Source of the DNA: an uncultured Alphaproteobacteria bacterium
GTDB lineage: Bacteria; Pseudomonadota; Alphaproteobacteria; HIMB59; GCA-002718135
NCBI GenBank assembly: GCA_902596065.1
Contig: CACJSL010000005.1
Location: 1-57,746, forward strand
DNA length: 57,746 bases
Direction: 5' to 3'
Below the pieces are notes generated by a model. It saw only the letters and a program-made list of their open reading frames with translations, searched no databases and had not been told where the DNA came from. Both the position numbers and the translations under genes were made by a program. Of the stretch, positions 9,023 through 18,238 are shown in pieces; the first letter of the stretch is position 1, and every line of letters starts with the position of its first letter.

Positions 9023-11539
9023 ATGCTAAAATTTGTAAATAAACTATTTGGATCTTCTAGTAAAAATAAGCTGAAATCTTATTACAAAATAATAGAAACT
9101 ATCAATAGTCTTGAAAAAGATATAACTATTTTAAGTGACGAGGATTTACAAAAAAAAACTAAGCTTTTTAAAGAACAAATTGAAAAGGGCATATCTCTTA
9201 ATCAAATACTGCCTGAAGTTTTTGCTGTAGTTAGAGAAGTTGCTCAAAGAACTATAGGTTTAAGACATTTTGATGTTCAATTATTAGGAGGTATTGTTCT
9301 GCACGAAGGAATGATTGCAGAAATGAAAACTGGTGAAGGCAAAACTCTTGTCGCTACTTTGGCAGCTTATTTAAATTCTCTATCTGGTGATAAAGTTCAT
9401 ATAGTTACGGTTAATGATTATCTAGCAGAAAGAGATTCGGAATGGATGGGAAAAATATACAAATTTTTAGGTCTGACAGTAGGATGCATTACTTCTAAAA
9501 CAGAACATGAAGAAAGAATAAAACATTATAATTGTGATGTAGTATATGCAACAAACAATGAAATAGGTTTTGATTATTTAAGAGATAATCTTAAAAGTGA
9601 ACATAAATCTTTATTTTTTAAAGATAACTCTTTTGCTATAGTTGATGAAGTTGATAGTATTTTAATTGATGAAGCTAGAACTCCTTTAGTTATATCAGGA
9701 CAATCAAATAGTGATATTGAAATATTTCCAAAAATTAATTCTATAATAAAGTTTTTAAAAAAAGATGATTATGAAATAAATGAAGAAAGCAAAAGTGTTT
9801 TACTGTCTACTCAAGGAATGGATCTAGCAGAAAAATTATTATTAGAAAATAATTTAATTGCTGGAGGTACACTTCAAGACTTAGATAATATGGGCTTAAA
9901 TCATAATATTATACAAGCTTTAAGAGCTCATTATCTTTTTATAAAAGATAAAGATTATATAATTAAAAATAATCAAATTATAATTATTGATGAGCTATCA
10001 GGAAGACAAATGGAAGGACGTAGATATGGAGATGGGCTTCATCAAGCTATTGAGGCAAAAGAAGGATTAAAAATACAAAAAGAAAATCAAACTATCGCTT
10101 CTATAACATATCAAAATTTTTTTCGTATTTACAAAAAATTAAGTGGAATGACGGGAACAGCAAAAACTGAGGCTGAGGAATTTGAGGGGATATATAATTT
10201 ACTTGTATTTGAAATTCCGCCAAATATTAAGATAAATAGAAATGATCGTAATGATGAAATCTATAGAACAAAAAAAGAAAAATATGATGCAGTAATAAAC
10301 TTAGTTTTAGAACGTAATAATAAGAAACAACCCATTCTAATTGGCACTACTTCAGTTGAAAACTCAGAATTGATTTCAAAATTGTTAATTAAAAATAATA
10401 TAAGTCATAAAGTTTTAAATGCTAAAGTTCATGATCAAGAAGCAGAAATTATTTTACAATCTGGAATTCCTGGAAATGTAACAATTTCAACAAATATGGC
10501 TGGAAGAGGTACTGATATTAAGCTTGGAGGCGATAATGAAAAGTTAAAAGAAGAAGCAATTAAAGCAGGAGGGTTACTTGTTATAGGAACTGAAAGACAT
10601 GAAAGTAGAAGAATTGATAACCAACTTCGAGGAAGATCTGGAAGGCAAGGAGATATAGGTGAAAGTATTTTTTTTCTTTCTCTTGAAGATGACTTAATGC
10701 GTATATTTGGTTCCCAAACTTTAGATAATGTTTTATCTAAATTAGGAATTAAAGAAGGTGAAGCTATAACTCATTCATTAATCACTAGAGCTCTTGAAAA
10801 AGCACAGCAAAAAGTAGAGTCACATAATTATGACATTAGAAAACAATTATTAAAATTTGATGATATTTTAAATGACCAAAGAAAAATAATTTACAAAAAT
10901 AGAAAAGAGATTCTTGAAACTAATGATCAGTCAGAAATAGTTCAAGAAATGACAGATGATTTAATTGATGAATTGATTATACAATCTATACCTCCAAAAA
11001 AATATAGTAATGAGTGGGATTCTGAACTTTTAAAAAATAGAGTAAATGATGTATTTAATCTCTCTTTGCCTATCAAAGAATGGTTTGAAGAAGAAGGAGT
11101 TGATGAAGAAGAAATTAAAAAAAGATTATATGACCAAGTGAACCAAAAATATATTCAAAAAAGAAATAAATACTCTCAAAATTTACTATCTTTTGCTGAA
11201 AAAAGAGTAATGCTTTTTCAAATAGATAAAGATTGGCGAGAGCATTTAGCTGCAATGGATACTTTAAGGAGTAGTGTTAATCTCAGAGCTATGGGAGGAA
11301 AAGATCCTTTTTATGAATATAAAAAAGAATCTTTTGAATATTTTAATGCAATGCTATCTGAACAAAACGAAAAGGTGCTAAAAACTTTATTTAATTTAGA
11401 GCTAGTTGCACAAAATAGTGAGTCAGGTTCAATAAAAAAAATTGATAATACAAAAAGAATATTATCAAAAAAAATAGGTAGGAATAATCCTTGTCCTTGT
11501 GGTTCAGGAAAAAAATATAAATTTTGTCACGGAAGTTAA
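9023..11539 (+). CDS. secA: Preprotein translocase ATPase SecA
   Basis: SecA is the motor of the Sec export pathway. The protein shows the Q motif and Walker A region MKTGEGKTLVATLAAYL, DEVDSILIDEARTPLIIS-type box B, the helicase motif TNMAGRGTDIKLGG, and RGRSGRQGD. The extreme C terminus is an intact zinc-binding SecB-interaction tail, NPCPCGSGKKYKFCH. I place the start at the ATG of MLKFVNKLFGSS, which matches SecA N termini (838 residues). An in-frame ATG at 8999 would add eight residues not seen in the family. The stop shares TTAA with the convergent accA. Confidence 0.97.
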   Translation: MLKFVNKLFGSSSKNKLKSYYKIIETINSLEKDITILSDEDLQKKTKLFKEQIEKGISLNQILPEVFAVVREVAQRTIGLRHFDVQLLGGIVLHEGMIAEMKTGEGKTLVATLAAYLNSLSGDKVHIVTVNDYLAERDSEWMGKIYKFLGLTVGCITSKTEHEERIKHYNCDVVYATNNEIGFDYLRDNLKSEHKSLFFKDNSFAIVDEVDSILIDEARTPLVISGQSNSDIEIFPKINSIIKFLKKDDYEINEESKSVLLSTQGMDLAEKLLLENNLIAGGTLQDLDNMGLNHNIIQALRAHYLFIKDKDYIIKNNQIIIIDELSGRQMEGRRYGDGLHQAIEAKEGLKIQKENQTIASITYQNFFRIYKKLSGMTGTAKTEAEEFEGIYNLLVFEIPPNIKINRNDRNDEIYRTKKEKYDAVINLVLERNNKKQPILIGTTSVENSELISKLLIKNNISHKVLNAKVHDQEAEIILQSGIPGNVTISTNMAGRGTDIKLGGDNEKLKEEAIKAGGLLVIGTERHESRRIDNQLRGRSGRQGDIGESIFFLSLEDDLMRIFGSQTLDNVLSKLGIKEGEAITHSLITRALEKAQQKVESHNYDIRKQLLKFDDILNDQRKIIYKNRKEILETNDQSEIVQEMTDDLIDELIIQSIPPKKYSNEWDSELLKNRVNDVFNLSLPIKEWFEEEGVDEEEIKKRLYDQVNQKYIQKRNKYSQNLLSFAEKRVMLFQIDKDWREHLAAMDTLRSSVNLRAMGGKDPFYEYKKESFEYFNAMLSEQNEKVLKTLFNLELVAQNSESGSIKKIDNTKRILSKKIGRNNPCPCGSGKKYKFCHGS

Positions 11540-12477
11540 TAATTTTGAGTTATATTCAAATATTTATTATTTCTATTTTTTAATAAATTTGCAGCAGAAA
11601 TTTCTTTCAATATTTTTGAATTATCTAATATAATATTTTTAATTAATCTATATTGTTCAGCAGGATATCTATGAGCGCCTCCATGCATTTCCTTTGCAAT
11701 TTCATCAATAATTCCAAATTTCAAACAATCCTGAGCTGTGAGCTTTAATGATTCTGCTGCTTTTTGAACAAATTCAGTACTTTTCCATAATATTGAAGAA
11801 CACCCTTCAGGTGAAATTACAGAGTAAATTGAATTTTCAAGCATAATTACTTTATCTGCAGTTGCAAGAGCTATAGCCCCACCTGATCCACCTTCTCCTA
11901 TTATTATCGATATCACAGGAACACTTACTTTTAGGCTTACAGCAATTGAAGATGCAATAGATTCAGATTGGCCTCTTTCTTCTGCTTCTTTACCTGGAAA
12001 TGCACCTGCCGTATCAACAAAAGTAATGATCGGTAAATTTAATTTTTCAGACAAAAGCATTAATCTTTGTGATTTTCTATATCCTTCAGGTTTAGCCATT
12101 CCAAAATTGTGCTTAATTCTTGATTCCATTGAATTTCCTTTTTCAGTACCTATAATCATAAACGATTGGTCATTTATTTTACCTATTCCACCAATTATAG
12201 ATCGATCTTCTCCAAATTTTTTGTCACCTGCTAAAGAAACAAAATCATTAAAAATGGCATTGATATAATCTAAGCAATGAGGTCTATTAGGATGTCTGGC
12301 TATCTGTACTTTTTGCCATGCATTTAAATTAGTATAAATTTTTTTTAATACTTTATCTCTTTCCTTTTTATAATATTCAACTTTATTATTATTTTTTAGT
12401 TCCTTTTTTGATTCTAAATTGTTAATTTTTAAATCAATCTCCTCTATCGGTTTTTCAAAATCGAAGTATTTGATCAT
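11536..12477 (-). CDS. accA: Acetyl-CoA carboxylase carboxyltransferase subunit alpha
   Basis: AccA forms, with AccD, the carboxyltransferase that makes malonyl-CoA for fatty-acid synthesis. The 313-residue protein begins with the expected FEKPIEEIDLKINNL coiled segment. It then shows QIARHPNRPHCLDYI, FVDTAGAFPGKEAEERGQ, IIGEGGSGGAIALA and YSVISPEGCSSILW, all diagnostic for the alpha subunit. Its start shares one base with the stop of the upstream 602-residue exported protein (TAATG), so the two are probably translated together. No accD is in the window. Confidence 0.97.
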   Translation of the reverse strand: MIKYFDFEKPIEEIDLKINNLESKKELKNNNKVEYYKKERDKVLKKIYTNLNAWQKVQIARHPNRPHCLDYINAIFNDFVSLAGDKKFGEDRSIIGGIGKINDQSFMIIGTEKGNSMESRIKHNFGMAKPEGYRKSQRLMLLSEKLNLPIITFVDTAGAFPGKEAEERGQSESIASSIAVSLKVSVPVISIIIGEGGSGGAIALATADKVIMLENSIYSVISPEGCSSILWKSTEFVQKAAESLKLTAQDCLKFGIIDEIAKEMHGGAHRYPAEQYRLIKNIILDNSKILKEISAANLLKNRNNKYLNITQNY

Positions 12478-14285
12478 TAAATTATTTTATTATCCTCTAA
12501 AACCTCTAACAAAATATTATTTATTATTGTGCCTTCTTTATAATTTTGTAAATTTAATAAAATAATTCTTAAATGTTCAGGATGAATATCTGTCCATTTT
12601 TTTCCATCAATTGATAAAATAATGTTAAATAATAATTTAATTTGATTATTTTTTTTAGAGGCATTTCTTATAGATTCTAATAAGTATAATGCTGGCATTT
12701 CTTTACTTTCTTGAATCTTTTTTTGTATCTCAAAGGGGTTTTCATTTTCACTATTTAATATGGAAAAGATTAAATTTAAAACTTCAATTTTATTTGAATT
12801 CTGCTCATTATTATCAACTAAATTAGTGCTCATATATTTTAAATTTTCATATAATATTTCTGTTAAATTCTCCTCTTCATTAATTGCGTACAAATTTAAT
12901 AAAAGCTTTGAGGAGTTTAGTTTAGATATTGATAATTTATCATCAACGGCACTTTCTGCAAATATAAGCCATTTATTAGCATTTTCATAATCCTTACTCA
13001 TAATATAAGCTTTTGCTATGCTTGGACCATACATTGAAATTTCACTTGAAGGCTCAATTGTGTTTAAACTTTTCTTAGATATTTGATATGCTATACTCTC
13101 TAAATTATTTTTCTCAGCAAACTCCCAAAATTGAATAATAGCCTCTAATCTTGTAATAGGAAGAAGCTGTACATTTATTAGCTGATAAAAATATGCCATT
13201 CCAATTTCTATATTTCCATTTAATGTGTTTAATACTTCTGAGGGATTGTTAAGTTGATCATAGGTAAAATCAACAGTTTGATATAATGCAGATAAACTAT
13301 CTATATTAATTAAATTTTCTAAAAATGCAAAATGAGCAGCCTTTAATCTTAAATTGATATCAGTCGCAAAACTTAAAATAATAGGCATTGATAAATTTAT
13401 TGGATCTATATTAAAAAAATTTTTATTTAGAGGTAAGTTTGCTATTCTATGCATAGCACTATACAAAAATATATCTCTTGAATTATCAGAAAAAATAACA
13501 TTCTCTAATTCATTTTCAAAATCAATAAGTTTGCTTAATAAAAATTGAAAATAATCATCTTGAATTGTTTCTGTTTCTATTAATAATGCATTCAAAAGAT
13601 TGGCTTGATCAAACTTTTCTTCAAGTATTAAACAAAAAATATCTATCTTAAGAAAAAAATTAGTTTCACTATTTAAATCTAAATCTTTTATACTTTCTCT
13701 ATAATTACAAGCTTCACTCAAATTATATGTTGATAGTAAATAATTTAAAGTAAATTGTTTATAATAACTATCATTCATGTTATCCGAAGGAGAGTCAATT
13801 GATTGGATAATCTCATATGCTTTTTTTCTATCTCCTAATTTAAGCAAATTATTAATTAAAAACCTATTAAACTCTTCTTCGCTAAATCCATTAGGAACTA
13901 TTTTAGTTGAAGCCAAAGTAGAAATAATTTCATTTTTTAAAACAGAAGAATGAATTTTGTTTATGTTATCTAATAAATATAATATTTCTTCTTTATTAAC
14001 TTCTTGCCAAATATTGTTTAGCTCTTCAACTTTGTTAGTGTTTAATGTTTCATCAATTTCTTCAATTATTTTTAATTTTTCTTCAAGATTGAATAAATCC
14101 TTATCATTATCATTTTGAATATCTTCAGATATTATTTCTTGTTTAAATTGTTGATTATTTTCATTTTCAAAATTTTCAATTAAAACCTGATCTATGGATT
14201 TATTGTGTAATTCAATAATAGTAATTTCATTTGCAAATACAGATTTTATAAAAAATAATATTATGATATATAATGCTATTCTCAT
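12477..14285 (-). CDS. Large exported alpha-helical repeat protein of unknown function
   Basis: I do not recognise a named family with confidence. The 602-residue protein begins with a clear signal peptide (hydrophobic to about residue 17, ending VFANE), so it should be periplasmic. The mature part is acidic and almost all helical, with irregular TPR- or SEL1-like helix pairs, for example YGPSIAKAYIMSKDYENANKWL around residues 420-445. From memory, similarly placed large exported proteins (once annotated as antifreeze-glycopeptide-related) occur near accA or aroK in other alphaproteobacteria. Its start overlaps the stop of a 42-residue membrane peptide by four bases (ATGA), and its stop is fused to the accA start. 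Confidence 0.75.
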   Translation of the reverse strand: MRIALYIIILFFIKSVFANEITIIELHNKSIDQVLIENFENENNQQFKQEIISEDIQNDNDKDLFNLEEKLKIIEEIDETLNTNKVEELNNIWQEVNKEEILYLLDNINKIHSSVLKNEIISTLASTKIVPNGFSEEEFNRFLINNLLKLGDRKKAYEIIQSIDSPSDNMNDSYYKQFTLNYLLSTYNLSEACNYRESIKDLDLNSETNFFLKIDIFCLILEEKFDQANLLNALLIETETIQDDYFQFLLSKLIDFENELENVIFSDNSRDIFLYSAMHRIANLPLNKNFFNIDPINLSMPIILSFATDINLRLKAAHFAFLENLINIDSLSALYQTVDFTYDQLNNPSEVLNTLNGNIEIGMAYFYQLINVQLLPITRLEAIIQFWEFAEKNNLESIAYQISKKSLNTIEPSSEISMYGPSIAKAYIMSKDYENANKWLIFAESAVDDKLSISKLNSSKLLLNLYAINEEENLTEILYENLKYMSTNLVDNNEQNSNKIEVLNLIFSILNSENENPFEIQKKIQESKEMPALYLLESIRNASKKNNQIKLLFNIILSIDGKKWTDIHPEHLRIILLNLQNYKEGTIINNILLEVLEDNKII

Positions 14286-14410
14286 TTAATATTTAACTCA
14301 TAATTTTCAGTTATTATTGCAGAGGGTGAAGGTATATCTATAAAATACATTATGATAAAAAAACATATCAATATAATTACAGGAAATAAGACAATATAAT
14401 TTTTTTTCAT
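14282..14410 (-). CDS. Small single-span membrane peptide (42 residues), coupled to the exported repeat protein
   Basis: This short gene is read from the ATG at 14410 to a TGA ending at 14282. The product is MKKNYIVLFPVIILIC..., with one hydrophobic span at about residues 5-23. A short polar tail follows, with IPSPSA and ending ELNIK. A good ribosome site, AAGG, stands five T's before the ATG, and a TATAAT box lies 32-37 bases upstream. The stop overlaps the ATG of the 602-residue gene (ATGA), the signature of translational coupling used elsewhere in this window. The reading frame, RBS, promoter and coupling make a real gene likely. No function can be assigned. Confidence 0.72.
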   Translation of the reverse strand: MKKNYIVLFPVIILICFFIIMYFIDIPSPSAIITENYELNIK

Positions 14411-14441
14411 AAAAACCTTAATATAAATGATAAAGTGGCTT

Positions 14442-14447
14442 ATTATA
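14442..14447 (-). promoter_or_regulatory. Candidate -10 box for the small membrane peptide / exported protein / accA unit
   Basis: A perfect TATAAT on the minus strand lies in the 92-base divergent gap between the small peptide gene and aroK. A start about seven bases downstream would give a leader of roughly 25 bases that includes the AAGG ribosome site. No strong -35 is visible at 17 bases; only A-rich sequence is there. The plus-strand side of the gap holds T-runs and TAGAATATTG just before aroK, a weaker -10-like element. Confidence 0.45.
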
Positions 14448-14502
14448 GTTTATTAATCTTTTTTTTAAGTTTTTTTTAATCTGTTAGAATATTGTCATAA
14501 AT

Positions 14503-15063
14503 ATGAAAAGCCCAAATTTTAGGAAAAAATCTAATAAACACACTAATAAGTCTATAGCTATTATTGGTCATATGGGCTCAGGCAAAACATTAATAGGAAA
14601 ATTAATAGCAAAAGAGTTAAATTATAGATTTTTTGACAGCGATAAAATTATTGAAAAAAATACTCAAAAAACAATTAGAAACATTTTTAATGATAAAGGT
14701 GAAGCTGAATTTAGAAAAATCGAAGAAAAAACAATTATTAATTTACAAAATGAAACAAAAATAGTCTTGTCTTTGGGAGGTGGAGCGATTTTGAGTGCTC
14801 AAACAAGAAAATTACTCAAAACTCATTTTATAACAGTATTTTTAGATACTGATTTTGAAATATTACAACAAAGATTAAAAAAATCATATAAAAGACCATT
14901 ATTAATAAATGAAAATATTTTACAAAAATTAAAAAAATTGGATAATATTAGAAGGAAGTATTATCTGTTGGCAGATATCAAAATAAATAACTATGAAAGC
15001 CCTAAAAATACTGTTTCTATTTTTCTAAAAGAATTTAATCAATTAGATGAAAAAAATTATTAA
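14503..15063 (+). CDS. aroK: Shikimate kinase
   Basis: Shikimate kinase makes shikimate 3-phosphate in the chorismate pathway. The 186-residue protein has the P-loop IIGHMGSGKTLIGK, the shikimate-binding Asp in FFDSDKIIE, GEAEFRKIEE with the substrate Arg, and the SLGGGAIL loop. The lid segment carries KKSYKRPLL. The N-terminal 18 residues before the P-loop are basic and not conserved. It is followed by aroB with a 17-base overlap, so the two consecutive-pathway enzymes are translated from one message. Confidence 0.95.
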   Translation: MKSPNFRKKSNKHTNKSIAIIGHMGSGKTLIGKLIAKELNYRFFDSDKIIEKNTQKTIRNIFNDKGEAEFRKIEEKTIINLQNETKIVLSLGGGAILSAQTRKLLKTHFITVFLDTDFEILQQRLKKSYKRPLLINENILQKLKKLDNIRRKYYLLADIKINNYESPKNTVSIFLKEFNQLDEKNY

Positions 15064-16114
15064 AATTAATACGAAAAGTCATAATTATAAAATTATTATT
15101 GAAAAAAACTCAATATTAAAAGAGATTTTAAGAGAAGAAAAAAAACAAAAAAATTTTATAATAATTGATAAAAAACTTTTATCCCTAATAACTAAATTAA
15201 AAAAAAATAAAAATTTTAATTTGATAACTATTCAGGGGGGAGAAAAAATTAAATCTTTAAAATATTTTGAAGATATTACTAATAAATTATTAAAATTAAA
15301 AATAGATAGAAAATCTTGCATTATTGCAATAGGTGGAGGTACTATAGGTGATTTATCAGGATTTATTGCAAGCACAGTTTTGAGAGGTGTAAAATTTATT
15401 TTAGTTCCAACTACGCTTCTATCTCAAGTTGATAGTTCCATAGGTGGAAAAAATGGAGTTAACACATCATATGGAAAAAATTTAGTTGGTACATTTTATC
15501 AGCCAAATAAAGTGATAATTGATGACTCAATTTTAAATTTTTTACCAAAAAAACAAATTATATCGGGTTATGCTGAAATTCTAAAGCATGCGATAATAAA
15601 AAATAAAAACTTTTATTTTTGGCTTAAGAAAAATTATAAGAAAATTATAAAATTAGATTCCAAATATATATCTACCGCAATAATGGAAAGTATAAAAATT
15701 AAGGCACATTTTGTCAAAATAGATGAAAATGAAATTTTAATTAATGATAATTCTAGAGCGATGTTAAATTTTGGTCATACCTTTGGACATGCTTTGGAAT
15801 CAATGAATAACTATAAAAGAAATCTTATTCATGGTGAAGCTATCTCTATAGGTATGTGTCTAGCAATGAAAATTTCATGCAAAATGAATTTAATATCAAT
15901 CAATGAATACAATGATTTTATTCTTCATCTAAAAAATGTTGGTCTTCCTATTTACGATAAAAGGATTGAAAAAAATACTATATATAATGTTATGATGAAT
16001 GATAAAAAAAATACTCAAAATCTAATAAATTTAATACTCTTAAAAAGGATTGGAAAAGCTTTTTACAAAAGAGGATTAACAAAAGAAAAAATTAAAAGTT
16101 ATCTAATTAAATAA
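15047..16114 (+). CDS. aroB: 3-dehydroquinate synthase
   Basis: AroB converts DAHP to 3-dehydroquinate using NAD and a metal ion. The 355-residue protein shows IAIGGGTIGDLSGFIAS, VPTTLLSQVDSSIGGKNGVN and the zinc-ligand region NFGHTFGHALE, with a further His in RNLIHGEAISIGM. The start overlaps aroK by 17 bases; the first residues MKKIIKINTKSHNYKIII align with the usual N terminus. A CNNM-type membrane protein follows after three bases, which is the conserved aroK-aroB-CNNM order I recall for alphaproteobacteria. Confidence 0.96.
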   Translation: MKKIIKINTKSHNYKIIIEKNSILKEILREEKKQKNFIIIDKKLLSLITKLKKNKNFNLITIQGGEKIKSLKYFEDITNKLLKLKIDRKSCIIAIGGGTIGDLSGFIASTVLRGVKFILVPTTLLSQVDSSIGGKNGVNTSYGKNLVGTFYQPNKVIIDDSILNFLPKKQIISGYAEILKHAIIKNKNFYFWLKKNYKKIIKLDSKYISTAIMESIKIKAHFVKIDENEILINDNSRAMLNFGHTFGHALESMNNYKRNLIHGEAISIGMCLAMKISCKMNLISINEYNDFILHLKNVGLPIYDKRIEKNTIYNVMMNDKKNTQNLINLILLKRIGKAFYKRGLTKEKIKSYLIK

Positions 16115-16117
16115 TAC

Positions 16118-17371
16118 ATGAGTTTAATAAATCTTTCATTGCTAGTTGTAATTATATTTTTAATTCTATTATCTGGTTTTTTGTCAGGATCAGAAACGGC
16201 TATAACAGCTACTTCTAAAGCTAGAATTATTTCTAAACTTAAAAAAGGTACAAAACGTGCTGAGTATGTAAAAAAAATAATTGACAGTAAGGATAAAGTA
16301 ATTTCATCACTTCTATTATCTAACAACCTAGTAAATATTTTAGCTTCATCTTTGGCTACAGCTTTTTTTTATGATTTATTTGGTGTGACAGGTATTTTTT
16401 ATGCTACGTTATTAATGACTTTTTTATTAGTTATATTTGCAGAAGTTCTCCCTAAAACCTACGCTATAAACAAGCCAACAAGATCAGCATTAATGATAGG
16501 TCCAATTATATTTTATTTAAACAAAATACTAACACCTTTCGTTTTTGTAATTAACAAAATTGTTAAAGTATTAATCAGTAAAAAAGAAATAAATGATAAA
16601 AAATTATCAGATGAACAATCTGAAGAAGAATTACAAGGTGTTATAGATTTGTATGAAACTTCTAATCCTGATTCTGAGCATGAAAAGGAGATGTTACAGA
16701 GTATTTTAACACTCAATGATACTACTGTAGAAGAAATTTTTACACATAGAAGAAATATTTATTCTATAAATATAGATCTTTCACTAAGTGAAATTATTAA
16801 AATGATTAATCGATCACGATTTACACGAATACCGTTTTGGAAAAATAATCCAGAGAATATCATTGGCTTATTAAATATAAGATCTCTAAATATTGATATG
16901 AAAAATAATTTAAATAATAAAAAAATAATTTTAGAAAAAATTGTTAAACCTTGGTTTATACCTTCATCTACAAATTTATTAGATCAATTAGTAGAATTTA
17001 AAAAAAAGAAAGAACACCTGGCTTTTGTAGTAGATGAATATGGTGAACTACTGGGTATCATATCACTTGAAGATATAATAGAAGAAATTGTGGGAGAAAT
17101 TGTTGATGAAATAGATGCTCCAGAAAAAAAATTTATATTAAATAACAAAGGAGTAATAGTTGCAGAAGGAAATCAAAATATAAAAGATTTATATAAAAAG
17201 TTTGATTTAGACGTTCCAGAAATAGAATCTTCAACTATCGCTGGACATGTAATGGACCTTGCTAAAAAAATTCCAATGTATGGAGAAATAGTAAAAGATA
17301 ACAAATTTAATTATAAAATTACCTCACATTCAAGAAAGCAAATATTGCGTTTAGAAATAACTAAAATCTAA
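16118..17371 (+). CDS. CNNM/CorC-type membrane protein (DUF21-CBS-CorC_HlyC)
   Basis: Proteins of this family are linked to magnesium or cobalt efflux and were formerly annotated as hemolysins. The 417-residue protein has an N-terminal DUF21 membrane domain with hydrophobic spans at roughly 5-25, 60-80, 85-110 and 135-155 and the mark SGFLSGSETAITA. A paired CBS module (about 200-325) follows with ILTLNDTTVEEIFTHR and FVVDEYGELLGIISLEDI. The C-terminal CorC_HlyC domain includes ESSTIAGHVM. It ends at a CTAA that is also the stop of convergent bolA. Substrate cannot be told from sequence. Confidence 0.9.
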   Translation: MSLINLSLLVVIIFLILLSGFLSGSETAITATSKARIISKLKKGTKRAEYVKKIIDSKDKVISSLLLSNNLVNILASSLATAFFYDLFGVTGIFYATLLMTFLLVIFAEVLPKTYAINKPTRSALMIGPIIFYLNKILTPFVFVINKIVKVLISKKEINDKKLSDEQSEEELQGVIDLYETSNPDSEHEKEMLQSILTLNDTTVEEIFTHRRNIYSINIDLSLSEIIKMINRSRFTRIPFWKNNPENIIGLLNIRSLNIDMKNNLNNKKIILEKIVKPWFIPSSTNLLDQLVEFKKKKEHLAFVVDEYGELLGIISLEDIIEEIVGEIVDEIDAPEKKFILNNKGVIVAEGNQNIKDLYKKFDLDVPEIESSTIAGHVMDLAKKIPMYGEIVKDNKFNYKITSHSRKQILRLEITKI

Positions 17372-17625
17372 TTTTTAATTTTAATTTGCAAAGCATGCAA
17401 ACCATTAGAAAATTCTTGTTTTATTAATGAATTTATTTTTCTATGCAAACTAATTTTATTGATATTACTATTAGATAAATCTTTTAAATTTATTATAAGA
17501 TGAGATTCAGAATTACCACTAAGACCAAAATGACCTTTGTGGTTAATAGAATCATCTATTAATTCAATACTCCATTCAGGTAATTCCTTAGAAAGGATAG
17601 TTTGAATTCTTTGCTTTCTATTCAT
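17368..17625 (-). CDS. bolA: BolA family protein
   Basis: BolA proteins partner monothiol glutaredoxins in iron-sulphur handling or act as DNA-binding regulators. The 85-residue protein shows the family core HLIINL, then ISLHRKINSLIKQEF and the signature GLHALQIKI near the C terminus. The usual SHF motif appears as SHL. It stands alone on the minus strand between the CNNM gene and the J-protein gene. From memory, BolA, J-protein, CobS and CobT neighbour each other in many alphaproteobacteria, which hints at a shared role in metal or Fe-S maintenance. No CGFS glutaredoxin is encoded in this window. Confidence 0.88.
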   Translation of the reverse strand: MNRKQRIQTILSKELPEWSIELIDDSINHKGHFGLSGNSESHLIINLKDLSNSNINKISLHRKINSLIKQEFSNGLHALQIKIKN

Positions 17626-17650
17626 TGATATTGTTATATATATTAAATTA

Positions 17651-18238
17651 ATGATTAAATTTAAACATGATATTGTAAAGAAAAATTTTTCTTGGGAAAA
17701 AAGTAGACCAATAATTTGCGATCATGAAAAATGCAATAATATAGGCGAGTTTAGAGCCCCTAAATCAAGATCTGAATTAAATAATTATTACTATTTCTGT
17801 CTTAAACATGTATCAGAATACAACAAATCATGGGATTTTTATCGAGGGCTAAGTGTTGATGAAATTGAATTATCTATGAGAAAAGATACAGTATGGGATA
17901 GACCTTCTTGGCCTCTAAAAGGAAATCCAACAAAAATTATGGATCAACTTAATGAATTTATAAAAAATGATTATAGTTTATTTGAGAAAGATAGGAAAAT
18001 TAATGATTTTCTTAAAAATAAATTTATAGATGAGGATTTAACTAATATTGAACACTTAAGTTTAAAGGTTCTAGGACTCAAATTGCCGATTTCTGTAGAA
18101 GAAATTAAAAAAAAATATAAAAAACTAGTGAAATTATATCACCCTGATGTAAATGCTAATAATATAGAGGCTGAAAAAAAATTTAAAGAAATAACAGAGG
18201 CTTATAAAATCTTATTAAAAAAATTTATAAAAAAATGA
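17651..18238 (+). CDS. J-domain protein with an N-terminal zinc-finger-like segment
   Basis: This 195-residue protein ends in a J domain (about 130-195) with HPD at 164-166 in KLYHPDVNANN. It should therefore stimulate a DnaK-type ATPase. It has no Gly/Phe region or DnaJ zinc domain, so it is not DnaJ itself. The N-terminal half is a conserved module with Cys23-x4-Cys28 and Cys50-x2-His53, separated by EFRAPKSRSEL; this spacing could hold one zinc ion. A YNKSWDFYRGLSVDEIE segment is typical of the alphaproteobacterial cobS-linked J proteins I recall. Its stop overlaps the cobS start by four bases (ATGA), a strong hint that it works with CobS/CobT. Confidence 0.9.
   Translation: MIKFKHDIVKKNFSWEKSRPIICDHEKCNNIGEFRAPKSRSELNNYYYFCLKHVSEYNKSWDFYRGLSVDEIELSMRKDTVWDRPSWPLKGNPTKIMDQLNEFIKNDYSLFEKDRKINDFLKNKFIDEDLTNIEHLSLKVLGLKLPISVEEIKKKYKKLVKLYHPDVNANNIEAEKKFKEITEAYKILLKKFIKK

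Noticed and set aside
14411-14502. tRNA or small RNA in one of the three longest gaps (14411-14502, 27332-27454, 32411-32521)
   Set aside because: All three are AT-rich, lack cloverleaf arms or a GC-rich stem, and are explained by divergent promoters.
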